Shown piece by piece: positions 62,021 to 64,000 of a stretch of DNA of 64,000 bases. Numbering within the stretch: position 1 is the stretch's first letter; each line of letters starts with the position of its first letter. This stretch comes from Bathynomus jamesi (lineage: Eukaryota; Arthropoda; Malacostraca; Isopoda; Cirolanidae): NCBI GenBank assembly GCA_023014485.1, contig JAJOZX010000483.1, positions 1-64,000 of the forward strand. The letters are read 5' to 3'. The notes under the pieces were generated by a model, which had not been told where the DNA came from, did not search any database, and worked only from the letters and a program-made list of their open reading frames with translations. A program made the translations under genes and the position numbers.

Positions 62021-63480
62021 CCCTAGCCTTCCTATGCAGAAGCATGGAATGGCTGTTGAGAGGGACACTTGTGAAGTGGGTGGAGAAGTGAAGAGTAGAA
62101 TCATCAGCATAGGAGTGGATAGGGCAGGGCGTGTGACTTAATAGATCATTAATAAATAAAAGGAAAAGAGTGGGCAACAGGACAGAGCCCTGAGGAACAC
62201 CAGTGTTAATGGCTTTTGGAGAACAGTAGTGGGCATCTACAACTGAAGCTATAGCTTAGCCAGAAAGAAAATCAGAGATGAAGGCACAGATAGAAGGATA
62301 GAAACCGAAGTAGGGCAGTTCCAGAATTAAAGATTTGTGTCAGACTCTATCAAAAGCCTTTGATATGTCTGGCACAATAGCAGAGATTTCATCAAAACCC
62401 CAAAAGAAAGATGACCAAGAGGCAGAGAGATATGCAAAAAGATCGCTAGTCGTGTCTGTCTGTGGAACCCATACTGATGATCTGAACGAAGATTGTGAGA
62501 AGAGAGGTGTTTAAGAATCTTCTATTAAGGATAGGTCCAAAAACTTTAGAAAGGCAAGAAACCAAAGCAATTGGACAATAGTTGGAGGGTTGAGAGCAGT
62601 TGCCCTTCTTTGGGACAGGCTGAATGGAAACAAACTTCTAGCAAGAAGGAAAAGTACCAGATGAAGGAGTTTGCGCATAGGCAGGGTGTCAGCACAGAAG
62701 CACGGTTCTTTTGAACAACAGGAGGGACACCATCAGGACCATTTGCCTTCCTAGAATTAAGCCCAGATAAGGCAGAAAGAACATCTTTGGAAGAGATTCT
62801 AATTTCAGAAATAATTAAGTCAGAGGGAAGAGGAGATGGAGGAACAGCACTGGAATTGTCCATGGTTGAGTTGGAGGCAAAAGTTTGAGTGAAGAGTTCA
62901 GCTTTGTTGGGAGAAGAGATGGCAACTGAGCCATCAAAATGGAAAAGAGGAGAGGAAAGAAGTAGTAGTAAAGTAATTGGAAAGGTTCTTGGCTAATTCC
63001 AGAAAAAGTATGAAGAATTAGAATTTGATAGGTTTTCACATCTTTGTTGGAAGAGGGAATTCTTGCACAATTTCTGGCAAAAATATAAGCTAAATGAGTC
63101 AGCAGTTGGATGACAATGGTACCTTCTGAAAGCTTCCTCTATTGCAGATAGCATTAGAACAAGCAAAATTAAACTAAGGTTTTTGCATTACTAATAGGAA
63201 TAGAATGTATACCTTTAAGCCTGAGAGAATCACCTGTGATGTGCTCAGCACACTCAGAGGGACCCCAGACATGGAAGCAGTAATCATTCCATGGGAAATC
63301 AGAGTAGTATGCCTAAGGGCCTCCCAATCAGAGGTGCCAAAGTGCCTGAGGCATCTCCTCTTAGGATAATCCAAAGGCTGAATTAGAGCAATCAAAACAA
63401 TGGTCAGAGGAGCCAAGTTTGACAGACTAAGAGGAGGATGAGAGGTGATAAATCCAGAATGTTGGGCCTAACTTCAAGGT
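61990..63480 (-). pseudogene. Jockey-like LINE, end of endonuclease through reverse transcriptase, decayed
   Basis: Read on the minus strand from about 63,480: ILDLSPLI-type endonuclease end, PKRRCLRHFGTSDWEALR (63,320-63,365), a linker with NSSLKLL / QPWTIPVL in shifting frames, SALSGLNSRKANGPDGVPP (about 62,740-62,790), LLSNCFGFL, VPDISKAFDRV (catalytic Asp, near 62,350), TGVPQGSVLLPTLFLLFIND (about 62,165-62,205) and IHSYADDSTLHFS (catalytic DD, 62100-62111), running out near 61,990. The order is that of a jockey-like ORF2. Stops and frameshifts are numerous. It is in the same orientation as the LAMTOR2 gene whose intron it occupies. The 3' end is replaced by the dispersed repeat at 61965-62020. 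Confidence 0.88.
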
Positions 63481-63518
63481 ATCTATTTGTGACCTTGACC
63501 ATGACACCATCTCTTGTT

Positions 63519-63544
63519 CGTGTGTGTGTGTGTGTGTGTGTGTG
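63519..63544. repeat. (GT)n microsatellite
   Basis: About 12 GT units followed by a T-run. Confidence 0.95.
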
Positions 63545-63856
63545 TTTTTTATCATCATCAATTTATAGGAAGTGATTCAAAAGGTACAGCTCAGGCAGGA
63601 AAGTGTGATAAACAGGTAAATGATGGCAATCTAGTATGGCCCCTTTAAATTTATTTGGTCAGGGAAATAATTAGCCAAACTTCAAATTAACTGGTAGACC
63701 CACCAATATTCTGAAGGATGAGTCCAAGCCACTAAATGAGCATCTGCCTTAGTCTTATACTAAATGTAACTGAATTATGTAATACAATATGAAATTTCTT
63801 ATTCTGACTTAACTGTCGTTGCCTCAATTTTAGAAATGCAAGTCTAGTCATCATTT
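63545..63856. other. LAMTOR2: Intron sequence next to LAMTOR2 donor
   Basis: No repeat family or exon recognised in this stretch of about 310 bp. Confidence 0.5.
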
Positions 63857-63862
63857 ACTTAC

Positions 63863-64000
63863 CTCACAATCTAAAAGAACCAAACTTAATTTATCTTCCA
63901 ACAAGGCATTTTGTCCACTCTTCTCATACACAGACCAGATATTGCTTACTATTGCAGCAATTACTTGACCATCACCTTCTCCCTGTCCGCTGTATGATAG
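63863..64000 (-). CDS. LAMTOR2: LAMTOR2 (Ragulator subunit), internal exon, continues past the window
   Basis: The 46 codons seen contain [37 protein letters not shown] and LVLLDCE. They match the central roadblock fold of animal LAMTOR2 (LAYSGYGD, AAIASNIWAAYD, LMDC). The exon ends GATTGTGAG followed by a consensus GTAAGT donor in phase 0, joining to NGKVCVIRV of the exon at 56243-56389. Together the two exons supply about 94 residues; the family is about 125 residues long, so roughly the first 30 residues lie in one or more exons beyond the window. No stop or frameshift is present. Together with the conserved splice sites, this suggests a working gene. Confidence 0.92.

Larger units (their letters stand above)
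56390..63862 (-). other. LAMTOR2: LAMTOR2 intron, 7,473 bp, filled with transposon remains
   Basis: Donor GTAAGT (minus strand, 63857-63862) and acceptor CAG (ending at 56390) with a pyrimidine-rich tract bound a phase-0 intron. Nearly all recognisable content is transposon-derived: a hAT-like MITE 77 bases from the acceptor, LINE pieces in both orientations, Penelope-like ends, a Tc1 fossil and another MITE. No host exon was seen between. Confidence 0.85.

Noticed and set aside
61909..62091. Plus-strand 60-codon frame
   Set aside because: It is antisense to the jockey-like reverse transcriptase and the dispersed repeat on the minus strand.

Overview
The window looks like eukaryotic nuclear DNA from an arthropod, most likely a decapod crustacean. 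The evidence is AT-rich intergenic sequence, long (TA)n and (GT)n microsatellites, a spliced host gene with a 7.5 kb intron, and fossil jockey-like LINE, Penelope-like, mariner, Tc1 and hAT elements of crustacean type. The taxon is inferred from recalled resemblance of the repeats, not from a search. No bacterial, plasmid or CRISPR features were seen.

Region 1 (1-45,362) is nine consecutive head-to-tail copies of a roughly 5 kb unit, all in one orientation. The array ends abruptly 8 bases into a tenth copy, at a (TA)n tract. The unit has no convincing protein gene. It is mostly very AT-rich, with one conserved GC-richer core of about 750 bp full of short inverted repeats, and an internal 68-bp minisatellite whose copy number per unit is 4,4,3,3,4,11,4,6,6. 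Units 6, 8 and 9 form a recognisable subfamily.

Region 2 (45,363-50,000) has four (TA)n tracts, a retroelement tail with a hammerhead-like core, a candidate non-autonomous element of about 1 kb, and a decayed hAT transposase of the ZMYM1 / TTF-zinc-finger type.

Region 3 (50,200-54,280) is a nest of transposons. A mariner is split by a 788-bp hAT-type element with an exact 8-bp duplication, and further interrupted by two other hAT-like ends (X and Y). Target-site evidence shows that the segment between the interiors of X and Y has been inverted. A diverged inverted repeat of nearly 400 bp overlaps this.

Region 4 (56,243-64,000, minus strand) is the only host gene recognised: the last two visible exons of LAMTOR2 (p14/ROBLD3, Ragulator subunit). 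They are separated by a 7,473-bp intron packed with TE remains: a hAT-like MITE, jockey-like LINE pieces in both orientations, a 376-bp MITE, Penelope-like inverted ends, a Tc1 transposase fossil split by a palindromic insertion with a 12-bp duplication, and a second LINE with an (AAGGT)n tail. The gene's 5' exon(s) lie beyond position 64,000.
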